A stretch of 64,000 nucleotides of DNA from Candidatus Methanomethylicota archaeon (lineage in GTDB: Archaea; Thermoproteota; Methanomethylicia; Culexarchaeales; Culexarchaeaceae). The notes under the pieces are model-generated. The model saw only the letters and a program-made list of their open reading frames with translations. It ran no database searches and was not told the DNA's origin. Each line of letters opens with the position of its first letter. Within the stretch, counting starts at the first letter, position 1. Of the stretch, positions 32,215-41,895 are shown in pieces. A program made the position numbers and the translations under genes. The stretch lies in NCBI GenBank assembly GCA_020833005.1, contig JAJHRD010000004.1:1-64000 (forward strand), read 5' to 3'.

Positions 32215-33747
32215 GTGGGTGAAGTTTTGAGGTTTGGGTTTTTAGTTTTATTTGGGTTGATTTTGTTTTCGTTTTTGTTTGTGGGTGATTTTGTTTATTC
32301 GGTTGCTATGGATTTGAGGTTGTGGTGTGGTGCTCCTAGTAGGGTGTGTTTTGCTGGTGATGTTTTGAGTTATGATTTTAGTGTGAGTTATGTTGGGCCT
32401 TTACCTTTTGTTGATGTGTTTTTGATGGTGGGTGATGTTCCTAGTGGTTGGGGGTTTAGGTTTGTTTATGGTGGTTATGAGGTTGATGCTGTTAGGTTGA
32501 TGAATAAGACTAGTGTTAATCTTGTTTTGATGGTTTATGTTCCTGGGGATGCTTCTCCTGGATCTTATGATTTTCATGTGGTTGCATGTTATGATTATCC
32601 GCCTTATAAGAGTTATTTGAATTTGAGGGCTACTGTTAAGCCGATGGTTGGTGGTCTTGTTTTATCTTGTTTGACTCCAGCTAAGGTTGTTGAGGCTGGT
32701 GGCACTGTTAGTTTTGATGTTAGGGTTAAGTATTATGGTGTTAGGGATGAATTTAGGTTTAGTGTTCCGAATCTTCCCAGTGGTTGGGGTGTGAGCTTCT
32801 ATTATGGTTTGGATGAGATATTGCTTGTGTCTCTGAATAATGGTGATGAGGTTACAGTTAGGGTTAAGTTTAGTGTCCCCATGGATGCTAGTGTTGGGGA
32901 TTACAATTTAACTTTAAACGTATATTCTAAGAGTGTTGGTGAATGTTTGAATTTGATGGTTAGGGTTAAGCCTTCCTCCATTGTTAGTAGGGGGTTGAAG
33001 GTTTCTGTGGATTACCCTATAGTAGATGTGGAAGCTGGGAGAACAGTATACTTCACTTTAACCATAAGGAATGTTGGTTTAATGGATGAGGTTGTTTATT
33101 TGAATTTAACTGATAAGCCTAGTGGCTGGAGCACTACATTTAGGGTTGCAGGTAAGGTTGTTAGGGGATTATTATTGCCTGCAGGTGGAAGTGTTAATGT
33201 GGCTTTTGAAGCTACACCATCACCATACATCAATATAGGTGAGCATAGGTTTAAGGTTCAAGTGTACTCTGAGGATAAGGTGATCGTGAAGGATTTAACT
33301 TTGATTGTTAATGTTATTGGAAGTTACAGTCTATCCATAACATTCCCAGAATTTCCAGCATTATATTTCACAATAAATTCAGGTGAGAGTAAGAGTTTCA
33401 CTGTAACTGTAACCAATACTGGATTTCTAAATGTGACTAACGTGTATGTGTCTGTGGATGTGCCATCAGCCATAGATTGGAGGGTTAATGTGGAGCCAAG
33501 TAAAGTTTTGATGCTTAAACCCAATGATAAAGTTGATTTCAAAGTAACCATTTATGTTTCAACAATAGTTTCTGCTGGAGACTACTTCATAACTGTAAAG
33601 GCAGTTTCAGATCAAGTTTCATCAACAGCTAGGGATGTTAGGGTTAGTGTGACAAAGCCGACGGAGTGGGGGTACATAGGATTCGGCATAGTTTTAGTGG
33701 CATTGGTGCTGGTTGTAATTGTTTTTAGGAGGTTTGGGAGGAGATAG
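32215..33747 (+). CDS. Surface protein with four NEW3/CARDB-like repeats
   Basis: A 510-residue exported protein from GTG 32215 (TTG 32227 is possible). After a signal peptide (about 8-28) come four beta-sandwich repeats of about 110 residues, each ending in a pattern like DASPGSYDFHV, DASVGDYNLTL, INIGEHRFKVQV or VSAGDYFITVKA, with PSGWG or PSGWS near the middle. A C-terminal helix (YIGFGIVLVALVLVVIVF) and RRFGRR anchor it. NEW3 proteins of this kind commonly stand beside ABC-2 exporters. The first 780 bases use G/T-ending codons heavily, unlike the second half. The ABC ATPase starts 2 bases after the stop. Confidence 0.82.
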   Translation: MGEVLRFGFLVLFGLILFSFLFVGDFVYSVAMDLRLWCGAPSRVCFAGDVLSYDFSVSYVGPLPFVDVFLMVGDVPSGWGFRFVYGGYEVDAVRLMNKTSVNLVLMVYVPGDASPGSYDFHVVACYDYPPYKSYLNLRATVKPMVGGLVLSCLTPAKVVEAGGTVSFDVRVKYYGVRDEFRFSVPNLPSGWGVSFYYGLDEILLVSLNNGDEVTVRVKFSVPMDASVGDYNLTLNVYSKSVGECLNLMVRVKPSSIVSRGLKVSVDYPIVDVEAGRTVYFTLTIRNVGLMDEVVYLNLTDKPSGWSTTFRVAGKVVRGLLLPAGGSVNVAFEATPSPYINIGEHRFKVQVYSEDKVIVKDLTLIVNVIGSYSLSITFPEFPALYFTINSGESKSFTVTVTNTGFLNVTNVYVSVDVPSAIDWRVNVEPSKVLMLKPNDKVDFKVTIYVSTIVSAGDYFITVKAVSDQVSSTARDVRVSVTKPTEWGYIGFGIVLVALVLVVIVFRRFGRR

Positions 33748-33749
33748 GT

Positions 33750-34688
33750 TTGAGCGTAATAATTGAAACTGAGAATTTAACGAAGATATATCGTGTTGGT
33801 GGTAGGGAGATTAGAGCAGTTGACAATTTAAATTTGAAGGTTTATGAGGGAGATGTATTTGGATATCTAGGACCTAATGGTGCAGGTAAAACGACAACAA
33901 TACTAATGCTACTTGGATTGATAATGCCCACAAGTGGTGGTGGAAGGGTTTGCGGATACGATATCATAAGGGAGTCTAGGAAGGTTAGGAGTGTGGTTGG
34001 ATATGTGCCGGAGAAGTATAGCTTCTACGAGGATATGACTGCATATGATAATTTAAGGTATTTTGCAAAACTCAACGGCATCCCAGATGGGGAGATTGAT
34101 GATAGGATAAGGAGGGCATTGGAGATCGTGGAGCTTCAAGATAGAGCTGGAAGTCTCGTAGCAACATTTTCACGTGGAATGAAGCAGAGACTCGCATTAG
34201 CCAACACTCTAATAAAGAATCCAAAACTAATATTCTTAGATGAACCTACAGCTGGATTAGACCCATATGCCACGGCAAGCTTCAGGGAGCTTATGAGGAA
34301 GCTGAATAGGGAATTTAAAACTACAATATTCATTTCAAGTCACATGCTACATGAAGTGAGGCAATTATGTAATAGGATTGGATTCCTAAATGAAGGTAAA
34401 CTAATAGCTGTGGATACAATTGATGAATTCCTAAGGAAGGCTGGTGTAAGGATAGTTTTGGAGGTTGTGGGTGGAGGTGATGAGGTGATTAAGGTGATAG
34501 AGGGGGTTAATGGTGTAAATAGAGTTTTGAAGAGGGATGAGGGGATAGTGGTTTACGCTGGAAGCGATGTTAGATTGGAAATTGTGGATTTAGTTATGAA
34601 GATGGGTTTAAAAATACTTACAGTAAAGGTTGAGCCACCCACATTGGAGGAAGTATTCTTCACAATTTATGGTGGAGGTGTAAGATGA
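33750..34688 (+). CDS. ABC transporter ATP-binding protein (ABC-2 type)
   Basis: A 312-residue ATPase from TTG 33750. Walker A GPNGAGKTT, signature FSRGMKQRLALA, Walker B LIFLDEPTAGLDP, and the switch His in FISSHMLHE. The C-terminal 80 residues are a regulatory extension common in ABC-2 exporters. It overlaps the permease gene by 4 bases and follows the NEW3 protein after 2 bases, so the three form one operon. The transported substrate is unknown; export of surface polymers or peptides is a family-level possibility. Confidence 0.93.
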   Translation: MSVIIETENLTKIYRVGGREIRAVDNLNLKVYEGDVFGYLGPNGAGKTTTILMLLGLIMPTSGGGRVCGYDIIRESRKVRSVVGYVPEKYSFYEDMTAYDNLRYFAKLNGIPDGEIDDRIRRALEIVELQDRAGSLVATFSRGMKQRLALANTLIKNPKLIFLDEPTAGLDPYATASFRELMRKLNREFKTTIFISSHMLHEVRQLCNRIGFLNEGKLIAVDTIDEFLRKAGVRIVLEVVGGGDEVIKVIEGVNGVNRVLKRDEGIVVYAGSDVRLEIVDLVMKMGLKILTVKVEPPTLEEVFFTIYGGGVR

Positions 34689-35572
34689 TGAGTTTAAAGA
34701 CAGTTATGATGAAGGAATTCTCAGATAACGTGGTGAGCAAAAGATTCATAATACTATTCTCATTCCTCACCCTGATATCGATCATATCAGCCTTCGCATC
34801 AAGATACTATACTGGAACTTATGGGTTAACATTCTCACAGCTAATCACACTTACAAGTGCATCAATAATACCATTGATAAGTAAGATAGGCCCATTAATA
34901 GGGATAATGCTTGGCTTCGACTCAATAAGCAAGGAAATTGAGAAGGGGTCAATAATACTGCTCCTCTCATGCCCAATATACAGAGATACAATATTGAATG
35001 GTAAGATACTTGGGGGAGTATTGACAATAGCTTTAGCAATATCCACATCAATAATGGTATCCACTGGAGTGATAATGGCAGTTATTGGGATAATGCCAAC
35101 CACAGATGAAGCCATTAGGCTAATAATATACTTGATAGCCTCAATAATATATATTTCAATGTACATGGCAATCTCAGTATATACATCAATAGCCACAAAA
35201 AACACTTCCATGTCACTACTAATATCCATAATAGTTTGGCTTACATTCACACAGCTAATATACAATGCTTCAAATGCAATTTCAGCATTAATACCGGAGA
35301 TACTTAGTGAAACAAGGCTTAAAGTTCTCACAGCAATAAGGATGATTACACCAGACCAACACTACAACAATTTCAGCATGAACATTCTAAATGCTAAGAT
35401 GGCTTTAGACCCATTTGGAATATTCCCAAGGGGGGCGCCGCCTGGAAGATCCCTAACCATAATTGAAAGCTTAGCAATATCATGGCCAAACCTAGCAATA
35501 ATAACATCAATACTAATAGCATTCATAGCAGCATCCTACATAAAATTCCTAAGGGAAGAAGTGAGATGTTAA
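34685..35572 (+). CDS. ABC-2 type permease
   Basis: A 295-residue membrane protein with six hydrophobic segments, the first at about 22-40 (FIILFSFLTLISIISAF) and the last near the C-terminus (LAIITSILIAFIAASYI). Residues ISKEIEKGSIILLLSCPIYR, before helix 3, match the intracellular loop typical of NosY-like ABC-2 permeases that contacts the ATPase. A large outside loop lies between helices 5 and 6. It is the last gene of the operon. Confidence 0.88.
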   Translation: MMSLKTVMMKEFSDNVVSKRFIILFSFLTLISIISAFASRYYTGTYGLTFSQLITLTSASIIPLISKIGPLIGIMLGFDSISKEIEKGSIILLLSCPIYRDTILNGKILGGVLTIALAISTSIMVSTGVIMAVIGIMPTTDEAIRLIIYLIASIIYISMYMAISVYTSIATKNTSMSLLISIIVWLTFTQLIYNASNAISALIPEILSETRLKVLTAIRMITPDQHYNNFSMNILNAKMALDPFGIFPRGAPPGRSLTIIESLAISWPNLAIITSILIAFIAASYIKFLREEVRC

Positions 35573-35659
35573 ATGGAGCCTCAAATTTACGTTTATAATG
35601 ATTTCTTTGTGTAGAATTATAAAAAGTTGTGGTGTTTTTGTGCAGTTTCCTTTTTGAAT

Positions 35660-36685
35660 TTATTTTTGTGGGGTTTTCTTTATTTTTGGTTTTGCAGGTT
35701 TTTCGGGTAGTATTCCTTGGGGGCGGAACATCATCACTAGTATGAGTGCTAGGGCTAGTAGTATTTGTTCAAGCCAGACAACCGAGAATGGTATGTATGC
35801 TTCAAGTGAATACTTGTAGTATGTTATGACTCGTCTAAATATGATTACTGTGGCTACGCCCACTAATGCTCCAATATTATTCCCCATTCCACCAATCATG
35901 GCCATTAACCAAGGCCAGAAAGTCCAGTCGGTTCTGGTGTACGCGGCAGCTATCACTGTGCCACAATAGAAGCTCCAGAGGGAACCTGCAATACCAGCAA
36001 TCGCTGACCCCAACATCATTATCTGAATTTTAACTTTCACAACATCCTTTCCAACACATTCAGCCGTAAGTTCATTTTCTCTAACAGCCTTTATTAATCT
36101 CCCATAAGGCGATGAAACAACGTATTGAAGGAAGAGGAATATTAGTATTGAAATTGTCAGTATTAGTATTATTAGGAATTGGGATGCTATGTCACCCATC
36201 CATATGAATACGTTTGGAACTGAAACCCATGTTGTTCCTCCAACAAGGGGGGTGTAATTTAACCCTATGATCCTAGCAGCTTCAGCCATAGCTATTAAAA
36301 CCATTATGAGGTAATCAGCTCTCAATCTTATGGCAGGGTATGAGGCTATAAAACCTATGATTGCACTTATAATTACCACTATGATAATTGTTAAGAGAAA
36401 TATTGCTAAACCCTTTAAAGGGTCATACTTCACAGCACTATTAATCATACTTGTAATCATGGCATTATACATTATGTAGTCTAAATCGCTTCTTATACCA
36501 CATATCCACATCCCAATTCTACCAGCCAGCGCACCAGTAACGTAGGCTCCAGTAGCTACAGATAATGCTAATCCAAAGTTTGGTATACCAGTATATCCGT
36601 ATTGCAAGTTTAACGCCAATGTAACTATTAGGTAGGCGGCAAAGAATGCTATGATATCAAGTAGCCAGCTTATACTTTCCATCAA
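35660..36685 (-). CDS. livM: Branched-chain amino-acid ABC permease, LivM-type
   Basis: A 341-residue permease with about 8-10 helices. Family landmarks are NLQYGYTGIPNFGLALSVATG at the N-terminus in part (YGYTGIPNFG), GFIASYPAIRLRADYLIMV, SSPYGRLIKAVRENELTAE, and GSAIAGIAGSLWSF. It forms the channel together with LivH. It is last in the operon livK-livG-livF-livH-livM and overlaps livH by 4 bases. The substrate may be amino acids or another small polar solute such as an amide. Confidence 0.9.
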   Translation of the reverse strand: MMESISWLLDIIAFFAAYLIVTLALNLQYGYTGIPNFGLALSVATGAYVTGALAGRIGMWICGIRSDLDYIMYNAMITSMINSAVKYDPLKGLAIFLLTIIIVVIISAIIGFIASYPAIRLRADYLIMVLIAMAEAARIIGLNYTPLVGGTTWVSVPNVFIWMGDIASQFLIILILTISILIFLFLQYVVSSPYGRLIKAVRENELTAECVGKDVVKVKIQIMMLGSAIAGIAGSLWSFYCGTVIAAAYTRTDWTFWPWLMAMIGGMGNNIGALVGVATVIIFRRVITYYKYSLEAYIPFSVVWLEQILLALALILVMMFRPQGILPEKPAKPKIKKTPQK

Positions 36686-37635
36686 CCTTGTTCACCCCTA
36701 AATTTAGCCATAGCCTTTGAAGCTCTCCTTGCTTGAATATCCTCTATTAAACCAGTTATCCCCCTTGGGAAGATTAATAACACGATACATAATACTGTTA
36801 AGGGTATCAGGGATCTATATGCAGTTAAATGTGCCCCAAAAGTTTGAGCTAGGAGATATGTTCCAAATATTTCGGTTAACCCTACAATGTATGCTCCGAT
36901 CATTGCACCATAAATGCTGGATATACCTCCAAGTATAGATGCCGCGAAAACGCTGGTCAATAGCATACTTCCAGTATACGGGTGCCCCTGAAACCATAGA
37001 GGCAACAGTGATCCTGCAATTCCAGCTATCCCAGCAGTTAACATCCATGAAATTGTGCAAGCCAATTCCACGTTAACCCCCAAAATGGATGCTAAACTTG
37101 GGTCTTCAACAACAGCTCTAAGGGATATACCAAACTTAGTTTTCGTTAACATTGAATGGAGAAGCGTTATTAAAGCTATGAGGAATATTGTTGAAACTAT
37201 AAGGACTCCAGGCAATCCTATAAACTCAAAATCTAAGTGTCTAAATAGGAAGAGTCTAGAGTAAGCTCCCGCGATTGGATATAGATAATCTGCATATATT
37301 TCTAGCAATGCGGAAATCATTATTTGCATAGCCAACGTTGATATGGTTAATGAAATCATAGTTCCACCAAACCTTTTCAGAGTTCTTAAAACGCCATTGT
37401 ATATGAGGGCGCCGGAGAATGCAGATATTAGGAAGGCTATTGGTACAGCCACATATGGATTAGACCTCCAAACTTGAGCTACAGTAAATGTTATGTAAAC
37501 GCCAATACCAGCAAATTCTCCATGAGCAAAATTGGGTATTTTTGCTATTAAGTAGGTTAAAGTGAAACCAACAGTTAACATGAGCAATAGATTTGCATAT
37601 ACCAATGCATCTTCTATTAATGCTGATGGAATCAT
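36682..37635 (-). CDS. livH: Branched-chain amino-acid ABC permease, LivH-type
   Basis: A 317-residue permease. Landmarks are GFTLTYLIAKIPNFAHGEFA, TKFGISLRAVVEDPSLASIL, the loop GIAGIAGSLLPLWFQ, and FAASILGGISSIYGAMIGAY, all typical of LivH. It overlaps livF by 4 bases at its start and livM by 4 at its end, so the two permeases are made in equal amounts. The length is close to that of bacterial LivH. Confidence 0.92.
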   Translation of the reverse strand: MIPSALIEDALVYANLLLMLTVGFTLTYLIAKIPNFAHGEFAGIGVYITFTVAQVWRSNPYVAVPIAFLISAFSGALIYNGVLRTLKRFGGTMISLTISTLAMQIMISALLEIYADYLYPIAGAYSRLFLFRHLDFEFIGLPGVLIVSTIFLIALITLLHSMLTKTKFGISLRAVVEDPSLASILGVNVELACTISWMLTAGIAGIAGSLLPLWFQGHPYTGSMLLTSVFAASILGGISSIYGAMIGAYIVGLTEIFGTYLLAQTFGAHLTAYRSLIPLTVLCIVLLIFPRGITGLIEDIQARRASKAMAKFRGEQG

Positions 37636-38345
37636 AATTTCTTCACCCCAAGATAAAGCTTCCCCAGCTCAGGATGCTCCAAAAGCTCTTTCGAACCACC
37701 TTCATATATAACTCTGCCAGAAACAAGTAGGTAGGCTCTATCACTCATTTCCAAAGCTTTCCTCGCTGCTTGCTCCACCAACAGTATTGTTAGCTTGGAC
37801 TGCTCTCTCAACTCGACAATTTTATTTAAAACTTCAGTGGCTATCTTCGGTGCAAGATTACCAGTAGGCTCATCAAGCATTATAAATTTAGACTTCATTA
37901 TGAGTGCCATAGCCATTGAAAGCATCTGCCTCTCACCACCACTAAGAGTTTTAACCTTCCTATCTAGGCAAGCTTTAAGGAATGGGAAAACGCTTAACGC
38001 ATATTCCAATCTATCATTAAACTCACTTTTATCCAGAGTTAAACCAGCCATTATTAGATTCTCCTTAACAGTTAAATTTGTAAAGACGTTTCCAATTTGT
38101 GGTATGTATGTTAATCCAAGTCTTGCCTTCTCATCAGGTCTAAGTTTAGTTATGTCTTTACCATTAAAAATTATTCTACCACCATATATTGTTGTAAGCC
38201 CCATTATAGTCTTCAACAAAGTACTCTTACCACTACCATTAGGACCAAGTACAGCAACTATCTCATTACTATTAACTTTTAGGTTAACATCATATAATAC
38301 GTGTAGCTTACCATAACCAGCATTGAGGTTATCAACTTCTATCAT
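37632..38345 (-). CDS. livF: ABC ATPase, LivF-type
   Basis: A 237-residue ATPase. Walker A GPNGSGKST, signature LSGGERQMLSMA, Walker B FIMLDEPTGNLAP. The short length and YIPQIGNVFTNLTVKENL are LivF marks. It starts 3 bases before the stop of livG (4-base overlap). Confidence 0.93.
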   Translation of the reverse strand: MIEVDNLNAGYGKLHVLYDVNLKVNSNEIVAVLGPNGSGKSTLLKTIMGLTTIYGGRIIFNGKDITKLRPDEKARLGLTYIPQIGNVFTNLTVKENLIMAGLTLDKSEFNDRLEYALSVFPFLKACLDRKVKTLSGGERQMLSMAMALIMKSKFIMLDEPTGNLAPKIATEVLNKIVELREQSKLTILLVEQAARKALEMSDRAYLLVSGRVIYEGGSKELLEHPELGKLYLGVKKL

Positions 38346-39106
38346 ACAACACCACCAAGATAAGCTTCAATAACCTTTTCATCATTAAATACCTTCTCAG
38401 GACTACCCTGCGAAATTATTTTACCCATATGCATTGCATAAACGTAATCCACATAATCCAATGCTACATCCAATCTATGTTCAACGATAAACAGAGTTAC
38501 TCCAAGCTCATCCCTAACTTTCTCTAAATTCTGAAATATTTTATGAGCTAAAACTGGATTTATACTTCCAGCAGGTTCATCCATGACTATCATTTTAGGA
38601 TCAGCCATTAAAGCTCTACCAATTTCAAGAAGTTTCAATTGACCACCACTCAATGTAAAAGCAGGTTTATCATAAGAATCTGTAAGTTCAAGTAGATCTA
38701 AGATTTTAAAAGCTCTGTCTAAGGCTTCGCTCTCACTCTTAAGCCAAGACTTCTTAAAAATACACTTAAAGAAATTCTCACCCGGATTACCCTGATATGC
38801 TAATAGCAGATTATCTAGAACGGTCAATCTATAGAAGGGGGATGGTATTTGAAATGTTGGCACTAACCCCATTTTAACTATTTCATGGGGCTTCTTACCA
38901 GTAATGTCGAAGCGATCATATAATACCTTACCAGAATCAGGTTTATACACTCCAATAACACAATTAATTAATGTCGTTTTACCACTACCATTAGGACCCA
39001 CCAGTAACGTCATCTTCCCCCTATCCACATTAATAGACACATTATCAACAGCTCTAAATTCTCCAAACTTCTTAACTAAACCCACAACCCTAAGCATAGC
39101 GTCCAT
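38342..39106 (-). CDS. livG: ABC ATPase, LivG-type
   Basis: A 254-residue ATPase. Walker A GPNGSGKTT, signature LSGGQLKLLEIGRAL, Walker B MIVMDEPAGSINP. LivG marks are VPTFQIPSPFYRLTVLDNL and the C-terminal PEKVFNDEKVIEAYLGG. It follows the binding-protein gene by 32 bases and overlaps livF by 4 bases. Confidence 0.93.
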   Translation of the reverse strand: MDAMLRVVGLVKKFGEFRAVDNVSINVDRGKMTLLVGPNGSGKTTLINCVIGVYKPDSGKVLYDRFDITGKKPHEIVKMGLVPTFQIPSPFYRLTVLDNLLLAYQGNPGENFFKCIFKKSWLKSESEALDRAFKILDLLELTDSYDKPAFTLSGGQLKLLEIGRALMADPKMIVMDEPAGSINPVLAHKIFQNLEKVRDELGVTLFIVEHRLDVALDYVDYVYAMHMGKIISQGSPEKVFNDEKVIEAYLGGVV

Positions 39107-39138
39107 ATCAAATATCCTCCAAAAAGTTAAAAAAAGGT

Positions 39139-40524
39139 TTATGTAAGTTTTTGATCAAAATCGCCGATCAGTACAGTATATGCGGCCTTTGGAGCTAAAG
39201 TTGGTTTGAATAGCCACTTTATGGATCCAGTGGCAGCACTATAAGAGCCTACTATAGCCCATGCCAATCTCTCTCCATCAACGGTCACATTATAATAATA
39301 ACGAGTGAATAGTGAAGCGGATTTAATTTCGCTTTCCTTTACCACAGCCCATATATCATAATCCATAGCAGCCCTATCACCATTCTTATCCAATAAGCAC
39401 CATCCACTAGCCCCAAAATATTTGGCGGCAACTTCAGGTAAAATCTTTTTAAGAACTGTAGTATCCGTAGTGGCAGCTTCAAGAATAGCCTTCGCAACAA
39501 GCCATACACTATCATAGAGGCATGTGGAATATGTCCCTGGAACATATCCCACCTTCGCCCTATGCTTCTCTGCAAAACTCATCCAAAGTGTAGAATTGGT
39601 GATAGTAACGTATGTACATATATGTCTAACCACATAGGCATATCTCCCAGCCTCATTAACCAACCTATCACTCACCACATGCCCATCAGAACCAAACCAC
39701 AATACTGACATTAATGCTGGATAATCCTTAGCTTGTGATTGTATTACTGCAGCTTCATCAAATGCTAAGAGTAGGAATCCAACTTTATCTTTACCATAAG
39801 TCTTAATTGCACCATCAATCTTAGATGCTAAAATAGCCAGTTCAGCTGAAAACTCCGTTTTCTCAGGATCATATCTAACTCTCTCAACAATTGTACCCCC
39901 AAGCTTCTTGAAGTTTTCCTCTACAACAGCATATAACCCATCACCCCAAGTATCAGCTCTCTGTAAAACCGCTATTGCCTTCACACCATAATCAACTATT
40001 ATCTTAGGTATCACAACACCCTGCACAGTATCAGGGGTTGGTAATCTAAAGACGAAGTCATCTGCTATGCTTAGTAGTGGTGAAGTTGAACCATCACTTA
40101 TAACTAAAATCTTATTCGCCTGTATATAGTCATAACATGCCCTTATATGGCTACTCCATCTCCAACCAAGAACGATTCTTATACCTTTAGCATATAAGCT
40201 TTGAAGTTTCTCAAAAGCCTTCGTAGCCGACCCTTCAGCATTCTCAATATAAGCTTTAAATGTTATTGGTAATCCAAGAGTTTTAAAGTAATTGTTCACT
40301 TCTTCTATGGCTATTTCAACAGTAGCCCTTTCAGTTTCCAAGTTAGGAGTGCTCGCCACTATCACTCCTATTGGTATTTCACCCTTCAATGGGTAAACGG
40401 GTTTTTCAACAATCTTCTCCTCAATCTTTGGAGGAGCCATATAATATCCAATTGGATATCCTATGACTACCCCCACAACAAGCAACACTATAAATAATAT
40501 TGGAGTTGTTTTTGCACTTTGCAT
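39139..40524 (-). CDS. livK: Branched-chain amino-acid-type substrate-binding protein
   Basis: A 461-residue exported binding protein. An N-terminal hydrophobic anchor (ILFIVLLVVGVVIGYPI) has no lipobox cysteine, so it is probably a membrane-held signal anchor, as common in archaea. The periplasmic-binding type I fold begins at GEIPIGVIVASTP and continues with VLGWRWSSHIRA, SDGSTSPLLS and YGVKAIAVLQRADTWGDG. It is first in the importer operon. Ligand not deducible; it is longer than bacterial LivK (about 350). Confidence 0.88.
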   Translation of the reverse strand: MQSAKTTPILFIVLLVVGVVIGYPIGYYMAPPKIEEKIVEKPVYPLKGEIPIGVIVASTPNLETERATVEIAIEEVNNYFKTLGLPITFKAYIENAEGSATKAFEKLQSLYAKGIRIVLGWRWSSHIRACYDYIQANKILVISDGSTSPLLSIADDFVFRLPTPDTVQGVVIPKIIVDYGVKAIAVLQRADTWGDGLYAVVEENFKKLGGTIVERVRYDPEKTEFSAELAILASKIDGAIKTYGKDKVGFLLLAFDEAAVIQSQAKDYPALMSVLWFGSDGHVVSDRLVNEAGRYAYVVRHICTYVTITNSTLWMSFAEKHRAKVGYVPGTYSTCLYDSVWLVAKAILEAATTDTTVLKKILPEVAAKYFGASGWCLLDKNGDRAAMDYDIWAVVKESEIKSASLFTRYYYNVTVDGERLAWAIVGSYSAATGSIKWLFKPTLAPKAAYTVLIGDFDQKLT

Positions 40525-40619
40525 ATAGTATCAATAAATACTATTAGGTGATAAACACAATTTAAAGCTTACGTTATATATGTAGCAAAATTTTCTATCA
40601 TTTTAACTTTATGTTATGT

Positions 40620-40644
40620 AAAACTTAATCATTACGTAAGTTTT
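40620..40644. promoter_or_regulatory. Inverted repeat, candidate operator
   Basis: Perfect 8-base arms AAAACTTA and TAAGTTTT flank a 9-base spacer, and the internal TTACGTAA is itself palindromic. It lies in the 148-base divergent region between livK and the antiporter, about 30 bases before the antiporter start. A dimeric regulator could bind here; which gene it controls is not known. Confidence 0.35.
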
Positions 40645-40672
40645 AATATTCCATTGGCTACTATAAATTCCA

Positions 40673-41869
40673 GTGTTTTGTATGTTTAGTGATGATGTGT
40701 TGTTGATGGTTTTGTTGGTTTTCATGTTTGGTGCCTCTTATTTATTGCATTTCTTGTTGGATAGGTTTCATTTGCCCAGTTTGCTTGCCCCTCTACTTGT
40801 TGGTTTAGTGTTTAGGCTTGTTCCACAATTTTCTTGGGTTGGAAAGTATGCTTCTAGTGGTGAGCTTGGCTTCCTCTCCAGTTTGGGTATTATGCTCTTG
40901 ATGTTTCTTGTGGGTGTGAGGGTTGATGTTAATGAGTTTAAGAGGCAGTCTTTAAATATGGTTTCCATAGCCATATTGAATATACTTTTCTCAACTTTGA
41001 TTGGTATGCTTGTGCTCTTATATTATGGTTATCCATTGTTGATTTCAGCTTTGATATCTAGTGCTCTTGCAACTGTAGCTGAAGCTACAATTGCACCTAT
41101 ACTTGATGAGCTTGATGTTATTAGGAGTAGGAGTGCCAATTTGATTTTGGGTCCTGGGATTTTGGATGATGTTTTGGAGATTGCCACTGCATCCATAGCT
41201 TCAGTTATGGTTGGGAGTATGGGGACCTTCAATCCATCCATGATACTATTAGGCATATTTGTATTGCTTATTCTTGCCATCATATTTCATAGGTTAATCC
41301 TCCCAAAACTTGCATCCCTTGAGGTTGAAGCTAGAGCGTATAGTTTAACTATGCTTATGATTGTTGTGGCATTGACATTCACTTTAATCTCTGAATATTT
41401 TAGTCTTGGAATACTTCTTGGGGCTGTGACTGCAGGTATAGTTTTCCAGAAGTTTATATCGAAGTCTGGTGGTGAATGTGTTAAACTGCTTAGAGCTCTA
41501 GCCTATGGGTTTCTTGGGCCAATATTCTTCTTCACCATAGGTTTAAGCATAACCCCTGAAAGCATAGTTAAGAGTGCCATGCTAACTTTATGGCTTGTAT
41601 TGGCTAATTTTGCTGGTAAGTTTGCCTCAACGATTATTGTGGGGGTTTATGCCAAGATGAATTGGAAGGAGATTGTGGTTGTGGGTATGGGGTTGAGTGC
41701 AAAATTCTCCATGGGCATAATACCTGCACAAATACTCTACTCGGCTGGTTTAATCGATGAAGCATTATTCACATCATTTGTTGGAGTTTCCACAATAACT
41801 ACGATGACCATACCCTTCACATTATCATATATTGTGAAGAGGTGGAGGGAGGATATAATTAACCCTTAA
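40673..41869 (+). CDS. Cation/proton antiporter (CPA2, KefB-like)
   Basis: A 398-residue membrane protein with about 12 helices. The ion-site region is in ILGPGILDDVLEIATASI (paired acids, DD) and in SSALATVAEATIAPILDELD, both typical of CPA2 exchangers. No RCK or TrkA nucleotide-binding domain follows, so regulation is not by that route. The 5' 250 bases are T/G-rich with many GTT and TTG codons, like the start of the NEW3 gene. It is a single gene, divergent from the importer operon. Confidence 0.88.
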   Translation: MFCMFSDDVLLMVLLVFMFGASYLLHFLLDRFHLPSLLAPLLVGLVFRLVPQFSWVGKYASSGELGFLSSLGIMLLMFLVGVRVDVNEFKRQSLNMVSIAILNILFSTLIGMLVLLYYGYPLLISALISSALATVAEATIAPILDELDVIRSRSANLILGPGILDDVLEIATASIASVMVGSMGTFNPSMILLGIFVLLILAIIFHRLILPKLASLEVEARAYSLTMLMIVVALTFTLISEYFSLGILLGAVTAGIVFQKFISKSGGECVKLLRALAYGFLGPIFFFTIGLSITPESIVKSAMLTLWLVLANFAGKFASTIIVGVYAKMNWKEIVVVGMGLSAKFSMGIIPAQILYSAGLIDEALFTSFVGVSTITTMTIPFTLSYIVKRWREDIINP

Positions 41870-41895
41870 TATGGTATTGGTATTCTAGGCGTAGT

